NCBI RefSeq assembly: GCF_000375345.1
Contig: NZ_AQXD01000003.1
Location: 124,001-188,000, forward strand
DNA: 64,000 bases
Origin: Wohlfahrtiimonas chitiniclastica DSM 18708
GTDB lineage: Bacteria > Pseudomonadota > Gammaproteobacteria > Cardiobacteriales > Wohlfahrtiimonadaceae
Direction of reading: 5' to 3'
Part shown: one piece after another, positions 35,889-43,978 of the stretch
How the letters are laid out: each line of letters opens with the position of its first letter
Position numbering within the stretch: the stretch's first letter is position 1
The notes under the pieces: generated by a model
What the model was told of the DNA's origin: nothing
The model's database searches: none
The model's input: the letters and a program-made list of their open reading frames with translations, nothing else
Made by a program: the position numbers and the translations under genes

Positions 35889-36575
35889 ATGAAGAAAGAA
35901 ACATTATTTACCTTTGCTTGTATTATTTTTGTGGCTGCTTTTGCCTACTTTGGTTTGCCCATGTTCACCCCGCGCATTGCGAACCCGAGCCATGAACCTT
36001 TTTGGTCCACCTCTTTGTCAGAACAGCAGGATTTACAAGTCTTTGACCTCACCTTGAATTCATCGACATTGCAAGATGCCATCGACCGTTTTGGCAATCG
36101 CATCACCTTAACGCTCTATGAAACGGATCAAGGCGATCAAGTGGAAGGCTACTTCAGAGAGACACAAGTCGGTCCATTTGTGGGCAGAATGGCGTTTACG
36201 CTCAATGCTGATCCCATCCATATGGATGAAGTTAAAGAAAAAGCCGAAGCTGAGAAGGCACCGATGAGCCGACATAATAGCTACAAAGTTCCGCCGGAAT
36301 TGGCGAATTTGTTCAAAACCGATACACTCTTTAGCTTAGCCTTCATTCCCACGCATGTGGTCTTAACGCCAGAGGATGTCAAAGGTCGCTTTGGGGAACC
36401 TGCTTTAATCATCGAGGAGACTTTTGAGGGGAAAAATACAGGCACTCAGCACTTTCTCTACCCAGAGAAAGGTGTTGATGTCTCTTTAGATCAGGAAAAG
36501 CGTTCAATTATTCAGTATATCTCACCGCGCTTTTTTGCGGATAAGATTATTGCACCGATTCAAGGCAAAAATTGA
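35889..36575 (+). CDS. Membrane-anchored protein of unknown function
   Basis: A 228-residue protein with one N-terminal hydrophobic segment (ETLFTFACIIFVAAFAYFGL) and a periplasmic or cytoplasmic soluble part of mixed alpha/beta composition. No known domain is recognised. ATG 35889 or 35883 are possible starts, and a GTG at 35859 lies in the adk terminator stem. No ribosome-binding site is visible because the adk terminator occupies that position, so translation may depend on readthrough transcripts with unfolded structure or be leaderless. The stop is close to the sRNA-like promoter at 36593. Confidence 0.6.
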   Translation: MKKETLFTFACIIFVAAFAYFGLPMFTPRIANPSHEPFWSTSLSEQQDLQVFDLTLNSSTLQDAIDRFGNRITLTLYETDQGDQVEGYFRETQVGPFVGRMAFTLNADPIHMDEVKEKAEAEKAPMSRHNSYKVPPELANLFKTDTLFSLAFIPTHVVLTPEDVKGRFGEPALIIEETFEGKNTGTQHFLYPEKGVDVSLDQEKRSIIQYISPRFFADKIIAPIQGKN

Positions 36576-36592
36576 TACCGATCAAAAAAAGT

Positions 36593-36625
36593 TTGACAAG
36601 TGCCACAGAAGTGGTAATTTATATG
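36593..36625 (+). promoter_or_regulatory. Promoter-like sequence of an orphan transcript
   Basis: TTGACA (36593-36598) is a perfect -35 box. The -10 is in the AT-rich TAATTTATATG (36615-36625) but its register is uncertain. Between them lies CCAC-AGAA-GTGG, a small inverted repeat that could bind a regulator. No protein gene follows on this strand for more than 4 kb. Confidence 0.5.
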
Positions 36626-36626
36626 T

Positions 36627-36735
36627 AGCTCCTGAACAAAGAGATCCTAAATAAAAGCTCTTTCAGGATCTTAAGCAAAATAACTACATAGAGGATATGA
36701 CAAAACCCGCGATAGATTACTATCGCGGGTTTTTA
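36627..36735 (+). ncRNA. Candidate small regulatory RNA
   Basis: About 110 nt between a promoter-like TTGACA and a strong terminator. A stem forms from TCCTG (36630-36634) with CAGGA (36664-36668) and AAAGAG (36638-36643) with CTCTTT (36658-36663), with a 3-nt bulge and 14-nt loop. GTAG (36626-36629) and CTAC could close it. An unpaired A-rich stretch follows, then the terminator (ACCCGCGATAG / CTATCGCGGGT). That order (stem, single-stranded A-rich part, terminator) is common in Hfq-type sRNAs. No known RNA family is recognised. Confidence 0.45.
36702..36734. terminator. Strong bidirectional terminator
   Basis: A perfect 11-bp stem (36705-36715 with 36720-36730), loop ATTA, an A-run before and five T after. 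It ends argD transcription on minus and the candidate small RNA on plus. Confidence 0.92.
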
Positions 36736-36750
36736 TCATGCCTCATACAA

Positions 36751-37923
36751 TTAAGCTTGTGGCACCAAAGTTTCGAGCACTTGCTCTAAACGGCTGACCA
36801 TCACATCAATGTGATCAAGCGTGACGTTTAAAGGTGGGAAGAAGCGCACCACATTATCGCCTGCCCCAACGAGCAATAAACGGTTCTCAAACGCAGCTTT
36901 CACCACATCTGAAGATTTGACCACCGATTCATCAAATTTAATGCCAAGCAACAAACCTGTGCCACGAATCTCTTGAATGAATGGATAACGCACGCGCAAT
37001 AAATTGAGTTTCTTTTGTGTATATGAGCCGCGCTCTTTGACTGCTGCCACAACGCCATGATCCACCAATTCTGTCAAAACGGCATTGGCAATCGCGCATA
37101 CAAAGGGATTGCCGCCATATGTGGAACCATGATCACCCGGTACAATCACATCATTCGCTTTGTCTTTCGTTAAACAAGCAGCTATCGGCACGCCGCCGCC
37201 AAGGGCTTTCGCTAGCGTCACCACATCTGGCACCACATCAAGCTGCTGATACGCAAACAGTGTGCCCATTCTGCCCATGCCACATTGAATCTCATCGAAC
37301 ACCAATAAAGCATCGTGTTGATCCGCTAAATCACGCAATGTTTGTAAAAATTCTGGTGTGGCTGCACGAATGCCGCTTTCTCCTTGCACGGGCTCAATGA
37401 AAATGCCACAAAAGTCATCATTGACCAAAGCTTTGGCCATCTCGACATTATTGAATTCACACTCAACCACCTCGCCCATCAACGGACGAAATGGCTCTTG
37501 ATATTTCTCTTGCCCAGTAATGGCTAAAGCACCTGTACTGCGGCCATGAAAGGAATCCTTCATGTAAAGGATTTTGCTCTTTGTTGGCGCAGTTTTATGG
37601 CCATATTTACGGGCAATCTTCACCGCCAATTCATTCGCTTCTGTGCCTGAATTACAGAAAAACACTTGCTGATGAAAACTATTGCGAATCAATTTTTGCG
37701 CCAATGCCGTTTGTGCATCATTGTGATACAAATTTGAGATGTGAAAGAGCTTCTCACTTTGCTCTTTTGCCGCTGCAACCATCACAGGATGCGCATGCCC
37801 TAAACAATTAACCGCAATCCCTGAAACACAATCGATGTATTCCACATTTTGATCACTGTATAAAAATGGACCTTTCCCGCGCACAAATGTCACAGGAAAG
37901 CGTTGGTATGCATTCATTAACAT
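36751..37923 (-). CDS. argD: Acetylornithine aminotransferase
   Basis: A 390-residue PLP class-III aminotransferase of arginine synthesis, converting N-acetylglutamate semialdehyde to N-acetylornithine. The sequence has FCNSGTEANELAVKIAR, SFHGRSTGALAITGQ, FDEIQCGMGR and the PLP-lysine segment TLAKALGGGVPIAA. The start at 37923 has AGGA 9 bp upstream and overlaps the end of argB by 7 bp. It is the last gene of argCJBD. Confidence 0.95.
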   Translation of the reverse strand: MLMNAYQRFPVTFVRGKGPFLYSDQNVEYIDCVSGIAVNCLGHAHPVMVAAAKEQSEKLFHISNLYHNDAQTALAQKLIRNSFHQQVFFCNSGTEANELAVKIARKYGHKTAPTKSKILYMKDSFHGRSTGALAITGQEKYQEPFRPLMGEVVECEFNNVEMAKALVNDDFCGIFIEPVQGESGIRAATPEFLQTLRDLADQHDALLVFDEIQCGMGRMGTLFAYQQLDVVPDVVTLAKALGGGVPIAACLTKDKANDVIVPGDHGSTYGGNPFVCAIANAVLTELVDHGVVAAVKERGSYTQKKLNLLRVRYPFIQEIRGTGLLLGIKFDESVVKSSDVVKAAFENRLLLVGAGDNVVRFFPPLNVTLDHIDVMVSRLEQVLETLVPQA

Positions 37924-38813
37924 GTTGTCGCTTCCTTTTTAGCTTCTTTAATCAAAGTGCCCGCCCCTTCTGCGGTGAACACCTCTAACAATATGGCGTG
38001 CAATGTTTTGCCATTTAAGATGATGACGTTTTTCACGCCGCGATCAATGGCATCTAAACATGTGCGCACCTTTGGCAACATTCCGCCTGAAATGATGCCA
38101 TCATCAATGAGTTTTTCCACTTCATCGTAAGTCACTTCTTGCAATAATGTGGAGGGATCTGTGTGATCCATCATAATGCCATCCACATCCGTCAAGAAAA
38201 AGAGACGAAAGGCATTGAGCTCCGCGGCAATTGCCCCTGCCACATAATCGGCATTGATGTTATAGGTATTGCCCTCTTCATCCATGCCAATCGATGAAAT
38301 GACAGGAATATAGTTTTCACGCGCCATTGTGGTGATCACATCCGGATTGATGGATTCAATTTCCCCCACAAATCCAATGTCAATTTGTTCACCCGCTTTG
38401 TGGGCAAACTTTTTACGCGCCGTGATCAAGCGACCATCTTTCCCACTTAAACCAATGGCTTTGCCGCCTTGGCGCTGAATGTCTGCCGCAATGCCTTTGT
38501 TGATCTTTGCGGACAACACCATCTCTGCAAGTTCCACCGTCTCTTTGTCGCTGATGCGCAGCCCTTCGATGAATTCTGTAGACTTATTGACGCGCTCAAG
38601 CATCTGATTGATCTCAGGCCCACCGCCATGGACAATCACCGGGTGGATGCCCACATATTTCATCAAAACAACATCTTTGATGAACTCTTGGCGAATCTTT
38701 TCATCCACCATTGCGCTGCCACCATATTTGATGACCACTGTTTTGCCGTGATAACGACGAATAAAAGGCAGTGCTTCCACCAAAACGGCTGCCTTTTCTG
38801 TATTGCTAACCAT
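37917..38813 (-). CDS. argB: Acetylglutamate kinase
   Basis: A 298-residue amino acid kinase that phosphorylates N-acetylglutamate. It shows VIKYGGSAM near residues 27-35, VHGGGPEINQ, and the later NYNADYVAGAIAAEL-like segment NINADYVAGAIAAELNA. Its length and N-terminal helix resemble the hexameric, arginine-inhibited type. AAGGA lies 6 bp before ATG. It is 9 bp downstream of argJ. Confidence 0.95.
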   Translation of the reverse strand: MVSNTEKAAVLVEALPFIRRYHGKTVVIKYGGSAMVDEKIRQEFIKDVVLMKYVGIHPVIVHGGGPEINQMLERVNKSTEFIEGLRISDKETVELAEMVLSAKINKGIAADIQRQGGKAIGLSGKDGRLITARKKFAHKAGEQIDIGFVGEIESINPDVITTMARENYIPVISSIGMDEEGNTYNINADYVAGAIAAELNAFRLFFLTDVDGIMMDHTDPSTLLQEVTYDEVEKLIDDGIISGGMLPKVRTCLDAIDRGVKNVIILNGKTLHAILLEVFTAEGAGTLIKEAKKEATTC

Positions 38814-38822
38814 GATCCATCC

Positions 38823-40040
38823 TTAAGTTCTATAATCTGCGTTAATTTTAATGTAGTCGTAGGAAAGGTCGCAGCCCCAAGCCACGGCATGTTGATCTCC
38901 GTTGTGTAGATGAATTTCGATCTCAACTTTCTTTTCGCTAAAGATCGTTGCCAAAAGGGATTCATCAAACGCAATGCCCGCACCTTGTGCCACGATTTGC
39001 ACGCTCGCATCGCCGCCTTTGACAAAAATTTCGATTTGATCCACCAATAAATCTGCCGCAGAATAACCCACTGCACACAAAATGCGTCCCCAGTTGGCAT
39101 CGCCGCCAAAAATGGCTGTTTTCACTAAGCTTGAGCCAATCACTGATTTAGCCACTTTACGGGCATCATTTAATGTTTTGGCATTGTAAACACGCGTTTC
39201 GATGAGTTTTGTGGCGCCTTCTCCATCTTCAGCAATCTTCATGGCAAGGGTTTGATTCACAAAACGCAAGGCCGCACGGAAAGTTTCAAAATCCGCATCT
39301 TGCTCAGACACAAGCGGCGCATTGCCTGCTAAACCATTGGCTAAAATGATGGCAGAGTCATTTGTGCTCGTATCGCCATCGACAGAGACCATGTTATAGC
39401 TCTCATCGACACTTTCTAAAAAGGTTTTTTGCAATAAAAATGGATCAATCGCCACATCGGTTGTGATGAAACCCAGCATCGTGCCCATATTCGGATGAAT
39501 CATGCCCGAACCTTTAGCAATACCGCCAATGGTGACAATGCGACCTTTGATCATGACTTCCACAGCGATGTGCTTTTGCGTCAAATCTGTCGTCATGATG
39601 GCTTGCGTGGCATTGTCGCCATCACGCGAGAGTTGATCAAGTGCCGCCGTTGCTCCTGCAATGATTTTATCCATCGGCAATGGAACACCAATGATGCCTG
39701 TTGAAGCCACCGCCACTTCATCGGTGGCTAAATCTAAACCATTGGCCACCACTTCACACATGGTGCGTGCATTATGAATACCCGCTTCCCCTGTACATGC
39801 ATTGGCATTGCCGCTATTGATGACAACCGCGCGCACTTTACAATCTTTCAAATGCGCTTCAGACACTTGTACCGGCGCTGCACGCACTGCGTTGCGCGTA
39901 AATGCGCCAGCAGCCACTGCGGGCGCTTCTGAATAGATCACAGCCATGTCAAGCTTACCGCTTGCCTTAATGCCTGCCTTCACACCTGCGGCCACATAGC
40001 CGAGTGCAGATGTGACGCCCCCCTCTTGAATGATTTTCAT
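38823..40040 (-). CDS. argJ: Ornithine acetyltransferase/N-acetylglutamate synthase
   Basis: A 405-residue self-processing enzyme that transfers acetyl from N-acetylornithine to glutamate. The cleavage site is in HPNMGTMLGFITTD, where the Thr after Gly becomes the nucleophile of the beta chain; most ArgJ have Ala at the preceding position. SGNANACTGEAG and the GANWGRIL-like GDANWGRILCAVGYS are family signatures. Its presence implies the recycling form of the pathway, so argE and a classical argA are less needed. Confidence 0.95.
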   Translation of the reverse strand: MKIIQEGGVTSALGYVAAGVKAGIKASGKLDMAVIYSEAPAVAAGAFTRNAVRAAPVQVSEAHLKDCKVRAVVINSGNANACTGEAGIHNARTMCEVVANGLDLATDEVAVASTGIIGVPLPMDKIIAGATAALDQLSRDGDNATQAIMTTDLTQKHIAVEVMIKGRIVTIGGIAKGSGMIHPNMGTMLGFITTDVAIDPFLLQKTFLESVDESYNMVSVDGDTSTNDSAIILANGLAGNAPLVSEQDADFETFRAALRFVNQTLAMKIAEDGEGATKLIETRVYNAKTLNDARKVAKSVIGSSLVKTAIFGGDANWGRILCAVGYSAADLLVDQIEIFVKGGDASVQIVAQGAGIAFDESLLATIFSEKKVEIEIHLHNGDQHAVAWGCDLSYDYIKINADYRT

Positions 40041-40061
40041 AATTGTTATTCCATTGTTATG

Positions 40062-41108
40062 TTAGATGTACATCGATAGTTGATGAATACCGGTGGTTTC
40101 TTTAATGCCAAACATCAAATTCATGCATTGCACCGCTTGCCCACTCGCCCCTTTAATGAGGTTATCAATCGCGGACACCACAATCACTTTTTGGCGTGCT
40201 TCATCGACGCGTAAACCGACTTCACACAGATTACTGTTTTTCACATGAGAAATTTGTGGCAACTGATTCACAACGCGCACAAATGGCTCATCTTTATACA
40301 TCGCGATGTACTGCTGATACACCTCGGCTTCTGTCATGGGCTCTGTGATGTCTAGATAGATCGTCGATAAAATCCCACGGTTAATGGGCAACAAATGTGG
40401 CGTAAAAGTGACATCCATGGGTGCATGCAAAAGTTTGCTCATCTCTTGGGCAATCTCTGGCGTATGACGATGAGAAAATAAACCGTAAGCTTTAAAATTT
40501 TCATTGAGCTCTGCAAAGATCAATTCTAATTTCTCGCTGCGCCCTGCACCGCTGACGCCAGATTTTGCATCAACAATCACAGAAGGTTTCACTGCTCCTG
40601 TCTTTAAGAGCGGCGCAACGCCTAAAATGGCAGAAGTTGGATAACAACCCGGGCATGCCACTAAATTGGCATCGGTGATCTCATCGCGATACAATTCGGG
40701 CAAGCCATACACCGCTTGACGATTGATGGCAGGATCATCATGCTCTGTGTTGTACCATTTCTCGAAGATTTTCTCGTCATCAAAACGGAAATCTGCGCCT
40801 AAATCAATCACCTTAATGCCAGCTTCTAAAGCTTTTTTTGTCAAAGGTTCTGATAAACCATGAGGCAACGCTAAAAAAAGTAAATCGATGGATCGCAGTC
40901 GTGGCTCGACCTCTTCTAAATTGATGAGTCGTTTATCAAAAAATGATTCATAGTTTCGGTACACTTCCGAAAACTGTTTTGCACTGTGGCTGTGCGATGC
41001 GACAAAGTTAATCACCACGTTAGGATGTTGATGCAAGAGCCAAACCAATTGCTGGCCTGCATATCCCGTGGCACCGATGATACCGACCGAAATACTTTTT
41101 TGTGACAT
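40062..41108 (-). CDS. argC: N-acetyl-gamma-glutamyl-phosphate reductase
   Basis: A 348-residue NADPH enzyme of arginine synthesis. The N-terminal dinucleotide fold is VGIIGATGYAGQQLV, and the catalytic Cys lies in VACPGCYPTSAILG. ATG 41108 is preferred because AAGGAGG lies just upstream; the ATG at 41129 would put that site inside the gene. It is the first gene of argCJBD and is divergent from the DUF3108 gene. Confidence 0.95.
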   Translation of the reverse strand: MSQKSISVGIIGATGYAGQQLVWLLHQHPNVVINFVASHSHSAKQFSEVYRNYESFFDKRLINLEEVEPRLRSIDLLFLALPHGLSEPLTKKALEAGIKVIDLGADFRFDDEKIFEKWYNTEHDDPAINRQAVYGLPELYRDEITDANLVACPGCYPTSAILGVAPLLKTGAVKPSVIVDAKSGVSGAGRSEKLELIFAELNENFKAYGLFSHRHTPEIAQEMSKLLHAPMDVTFTPHLLPINRGILSTIYLDITEPMTEAEVYQQYIAMYKDEPFVRVVNQLPQISHVKNSNLCEVGLRVDEARQKVIVVSAIDNLIKGASGQAVQCMNLMFGIKETTGIHQLSMYI

Positions 41109-41266
41109 ATTTTCCTCCTTGAACATCATAATGTAGCAAGGAATCTTCGGTTAAAGAATAGGCAATTCCATTTTTTTGATGATTTGAAAAATAAAAGATG
41201 ACTTTCCCCTTTTTCATCAAATCGCTACCATACTCTAATGAGTCATTGAACAATGTAAGGAGATTC

Positions 41267-41920
41267 ATGAAATATTTCTATCGCACCCTCTTATCCCTCG
41301 CAGTGTTGACGCAATTGAGCATCGCCCTTGAGTTGCCTAAAGAGATGACGCTTGAATACAGCGGCCCTTATGGCATTCCGGCCACCTTAAAATTTCAACA
41401 CGATGATAAAAATTACACCATCATCACCAACATCAACATTCCATTTAAAAACATGCGATTTGTCACCAAAGGCATCATTAAAAATGATCAATTGATGCCG
41501 ACGCAATACAGCGTCTATCGCAGTAATGATCTCTATTCATCGGCGCAATTTGATTATCAAAAAGGCACCATCACATATGGCAAATTGCCCACGCAAAAAA
41601 GTGAGTCGTTGCCACAATTGACCCAAGATTTATTCTCCATCGCTTGGCAAATGAGCATCAACCAAAATGCCCCTAAAGCTGGCACCCATGCCACCAATGG
41701 TAAAAAACTCTATGCCCTGCAAGCCCTTGAGAAAAAAGCCGACAAGCAACACTATGTGAACAATAAAAAAGAGGTGTCTGCCTATTATGTCGGCGGTGAA
41801 GGCGATAAAAAGATTGAAGTGGGTTTGGCAAAAAATCTCTACTTTGTGCCCTCCTTCATCGTCTACTACGATAAAGGCAAGCGCTATGAGTTAGAGCTTC
41901 GCCGCCTAACCACTCAATAA
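41267..41920 (+). CDS. Secreted DUF3108-type protein
   Basis: A 217-residue protein with a signal peptide (MKYFYRTLLSLAVLTQLSIA). The mature part is beta-rich, with repeated amphipathic strands (LEYSGPYGIPATLKFQ, TNINIPFKNMRFVTKG, and YVGGEGDKKIEVGLA near the end), consistent with DUF3108 proteins found in proteobacterial periplasms. AAGGAGATTC precedes the ATG; the frame extends to 41198 without a signal peptide. Function is unknown. Confidence 0.65.
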   Translation: MKYFYRTLLSLAVLTQLSIALELPKEMTLEYSGPYGIPATLKFQHDDKNYTIITNINIPFKNMRFVTKGIIKNDQLMPTQYSVYRSNDLYSSAQFDYQKGTITYGKLPTQKSESLPQLTQDLFSIAWQMSINQNAPKAGTHATNGKKLYALQALEKKADKQHYVNNKKEVSAYYVGGEGDKKIEVGLAKNLYFVPSFIVYYDKGKRYELELRRLTTQ

Positions 41921-41928
41921 ATGCCCAT

Positions 41929-41954
41929 AAAAAAAGCCCTGCAATGCAGGGCTT
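41929..41954 (-). terminator. Terminator of the second AbgT gene
   Basis: On the minus strand, stem AAGCCCTGC / GCAGGGCTT with a three-base loop, followed by seven T. On + it has the hairpin but a poor U-tract, so it mainly serves the minus-strand gene. Confidence 0.85.
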
Positions 41955-41968
41955 CATTCATTTTAGAA

Positions 41969-43534
41969 TCAGCTCGCTGGCGTATATAAATATGCACCTT
42001 CAATGCCAAGTGGTAAACCTAAGCCCCACCACACCAACAAAAAAACAATCCATGTCACTAAGAATGCCAATGTGTATGGAATCATAGTGGAGATCAATGT
42101 CCCAACGCCTGTTGATTTCACATAACGCTGACAATACACCACCACTAAGGCAAAGTATGTCATCAATGGTGAAATGATATTCGTTGTGGAGTCACCGACG
42201 CGATAGGCCGCTTGTGTCAATTCTGGCGCGATGCCTAAATGCATCATCATTGGCACCAAAATTGGGGACAACAATACCCATTTTGCTGAAGCCGAACCAA
42301 TGAATAGGTTAATGAATGCGATGAATAAAATCGCCAATACAACGGTGGTATAAGCCCCCACACGTAAACCTTGAAGGCCTTCAGCGCCTGCCAATGCAAT
42401 GATGCGTCCTAAACCTGATTGCGTGAATGCTTCGATGAAAAACGCACAAAAGAACATCATCACAAGGAAGCTGCTCATGTCTTTCATATTTTCCATGAGC
42501 GATGCGATCACATCATCCGCTTTTTTGTAATAGCCCACCAAATAGCCGTACACAATGCCCGGAATGATGAAGCCAATGAAGATGATGGCCACAATCGAAC
42601 GCATCAAAGGTGCGCGCGCACTTGTTAAAGAGCCTTCTGTACGCAGTAATGAATCTGCCGGAATCGCCCAAATGGTGAAAACCGCTAAAATTGCAATCAT
42701 CACGAAAGAGGCAATCCAGAATGCACGGTTCTCTTTTGGCGTCACATCACGGCGCTCTTCAGCTTGTGTGTCGCCGTCGATTTTAACGCCTGCTAAGCGA
42801 GGTTCGACGATTTTATCCGTCACAAACCAGCCCACAATCACCAAGAAAAAGACCGATGCACTGCCAAATGCCCAGTTAGAGAGCACGTTTACTGTATATT
42901 CAGGATCAATGATGCGCGCGGCTTGTTCTGTAATGCCTTGCAATAAAATGTCGTTTGTTGAAGGGATCAAGTTTGCAGAGAAACCCGCAGACACACCGGC
43001 AAATGCTGCGGCAATCCCCGCCACAGGATGACGACCTGCTGCATAGAATAAAATCCCGCCAATTGGAATCACGACGATGTAGCCGGCATCTGCCGCAAAG
43101 TGGCTGAGCATCGCCACAAAAAGCACCATCGGTGTTAACAATTTGTTTGGCGTAATGTTGAGTAATTTTTTCAATGCCACATCAATGTAGCCGGTGCGTT
43201 CTGCCACGCCAATGCCGAGCATTCCCACAACCACAACGCCAAGCGGTGCAAAACCAATGAAGATTTTGACAAAATTTTCTAAGAAGTAGACAATTTTCTC
43301 GCCAGACAATAAATTATGTACATGCTCCACAGAAGTATTGATTTCACCGGAAGCATTGGCAATCGAAAACGAGAAATTCACGTAGGACAATGGCCACGAT
43401 GCCACCATGATCAACAACATCGAATAAAAGAATAACAATGAGGGTGAGGGCAATTTATTCCCCACCCACTCAATGCCATTGAGAAATTTATTGACCAATC
43501 CCACGGATCGATCTTTAACTTTAGGCTCCGCCAT
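41969..43534 (-). CDS. AbgT-family transporter (paralogue 2)
   Basis: A 521-residue inner-membrane protein with the same landmarks as 32384-33886: GNKLPSPSLLF near the N-terminus, FAADAGYIVVIPIGG, and the C-terminal YRVGDSTTNIISPLMTYF. The N-terminal extension and RTEGSLTSARAP loop resemble the long MtrF/AbgT forms. It stands alone, with no hydrolase nearby. AAGGAG precedes the ATG. It may be an importer of an N-acyl amino acid or an antimetabolite exporter; sequence does not tell. Confidence 0.85.
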   Translation of the reverse strand: MAEPKVKDRSVGLVNKFLNGIEWVGNKLPSPSLLFFYSMLLIMVASWPLSYVNFSFSIANASGEINTSVEHVHNLLSGEKIVYFLENFVKIFIGFAPLGVVVVGMLGIGVAERTGYIDVALKKLLNITPNKLLTPMVLFVAMLSHFAADAGYIVVIPIGGILFYAAGRHPVAGIAAAFAGVSAGFSANLIPSTNDILLQGITEQAARIIDPEYTVNVLSNWAFGSASVFFLVIVGWFVTDKIVEPRLAGVKIDGDTQAEERRDVTPKENRAFWIASFVMIAILAVFTIWAIPADSLLRTEGSLTSARAPLMRSIVAIIFIGFIIPGIVYGYLVGYYKKADDVIASLMENMKDMSSFLVMMFFCAFFIEAFTQSGLGRIIALAGAEGLQGLRVGAYTTVVLAILFIAFINLFIGSASAKWVLLSPILVPMMMHLGIAPELTQAAYRVGDSTTNIISPLMTYFALVVVYCQRYVKSTGVGTLISTMIPYTLAFLVTWIVFLLVWWGLGLPLGIEGAYLYTPAS

Positions 43535-43768
43535 CAGTTGCTCCTTAGCTTTTTTGAATACAATAAACGCCCAATATTACTAAAAAGCTACATTTTTATC
43601 TTGAGTTTTGTCCAAATAAAATAATTTTTTTCATTTATTTTAAAAAAATTTCCAAATAATTTATTTATATTTTACTTTACACCGTTCATTGGGCAGTCAT
43701 TGGTAGTTTTTTTGTTTCCCAATAGAAAATTTTTAATGACAATTTTTCGTCAGACGTTTAAAAAAGTG

Positions 43769-43796
43769 TTGACATTCATCACACAATGGCTATAAT
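43769..43796 (+). promoter_or_regulatory. Consensus sigma-70 promoter of tRNA-Asn (copy 1)
   Basis: TTGACA (43769-43774) and TATAAT (43791-43796) are both perfect, with 16-bp spacing, 13 bp before the mature tRNA. The preceding gap (43535-43768) is very AT-rich and shows nothing else that I can support. Confidence 0.88.
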
Positions 43797-43809
43797 GCGA
43801 ATCCTTAAT

Positions 43810-43886
43810 TCCTCGATAGCTCAGTTGGTAGTAGCACTTGACTGTTAATCAAGGGGTCCCTGGTTCGAGCCCAGGTCGAGGAGCCA
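43810..43886 (+). tRNA. tRNA-Asn (GTT), copy 1
   Basis: A 77-nt gene with encoded CCA. Acceptor TCCTCGA pairs with TCGAGGA. The anticodon stem CTTGA / TCAAG encloses CTGTTAA with anticodon GTT. The T arm is CCTGG-TTCGAGC-CCAGG. The sequence is identical to copy 2 at 53879-53955 on the other strand. Confidence 0.97.
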
Positions 43887-43892
43887 AATTAA

Positions 43893-43920
43893 AAAACCTA
43901 GCCTAGCTAGGTTTTTTTTT
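43893..43920 (+). terminator. Terminator of tRNA-Asn copy 1
   Basis: Stem AACCTAGC / GCTAGGTT with loop CTA, followed by at least seven T. Copy 2 has the same arms with a different loop. Confidence 0.88.
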
Positions 43921-43978
43921 GCGCCAAATTTGCCATCGTGCTAAATTTGATGTTTCGAGTTGTCTGAGGTTGATAATC

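Noticed and set aside
36697-36789. Mini-ORF beginning MTKPAIDYYRGF across the argD terminator
   Set aside because: GAGG is only 2 bp from the ATG and the frame runs through a terminator stem and into argD antisense, so translation is unlikely.
43535-43768. GCCCAAT (about 43572) and ATTGGGC (about 43690) as a long-range inverted repeat
   Set aside because: Short 7-bp arms about 110 bp apart in AT-rich DNA; chance is a sufficient explanation.
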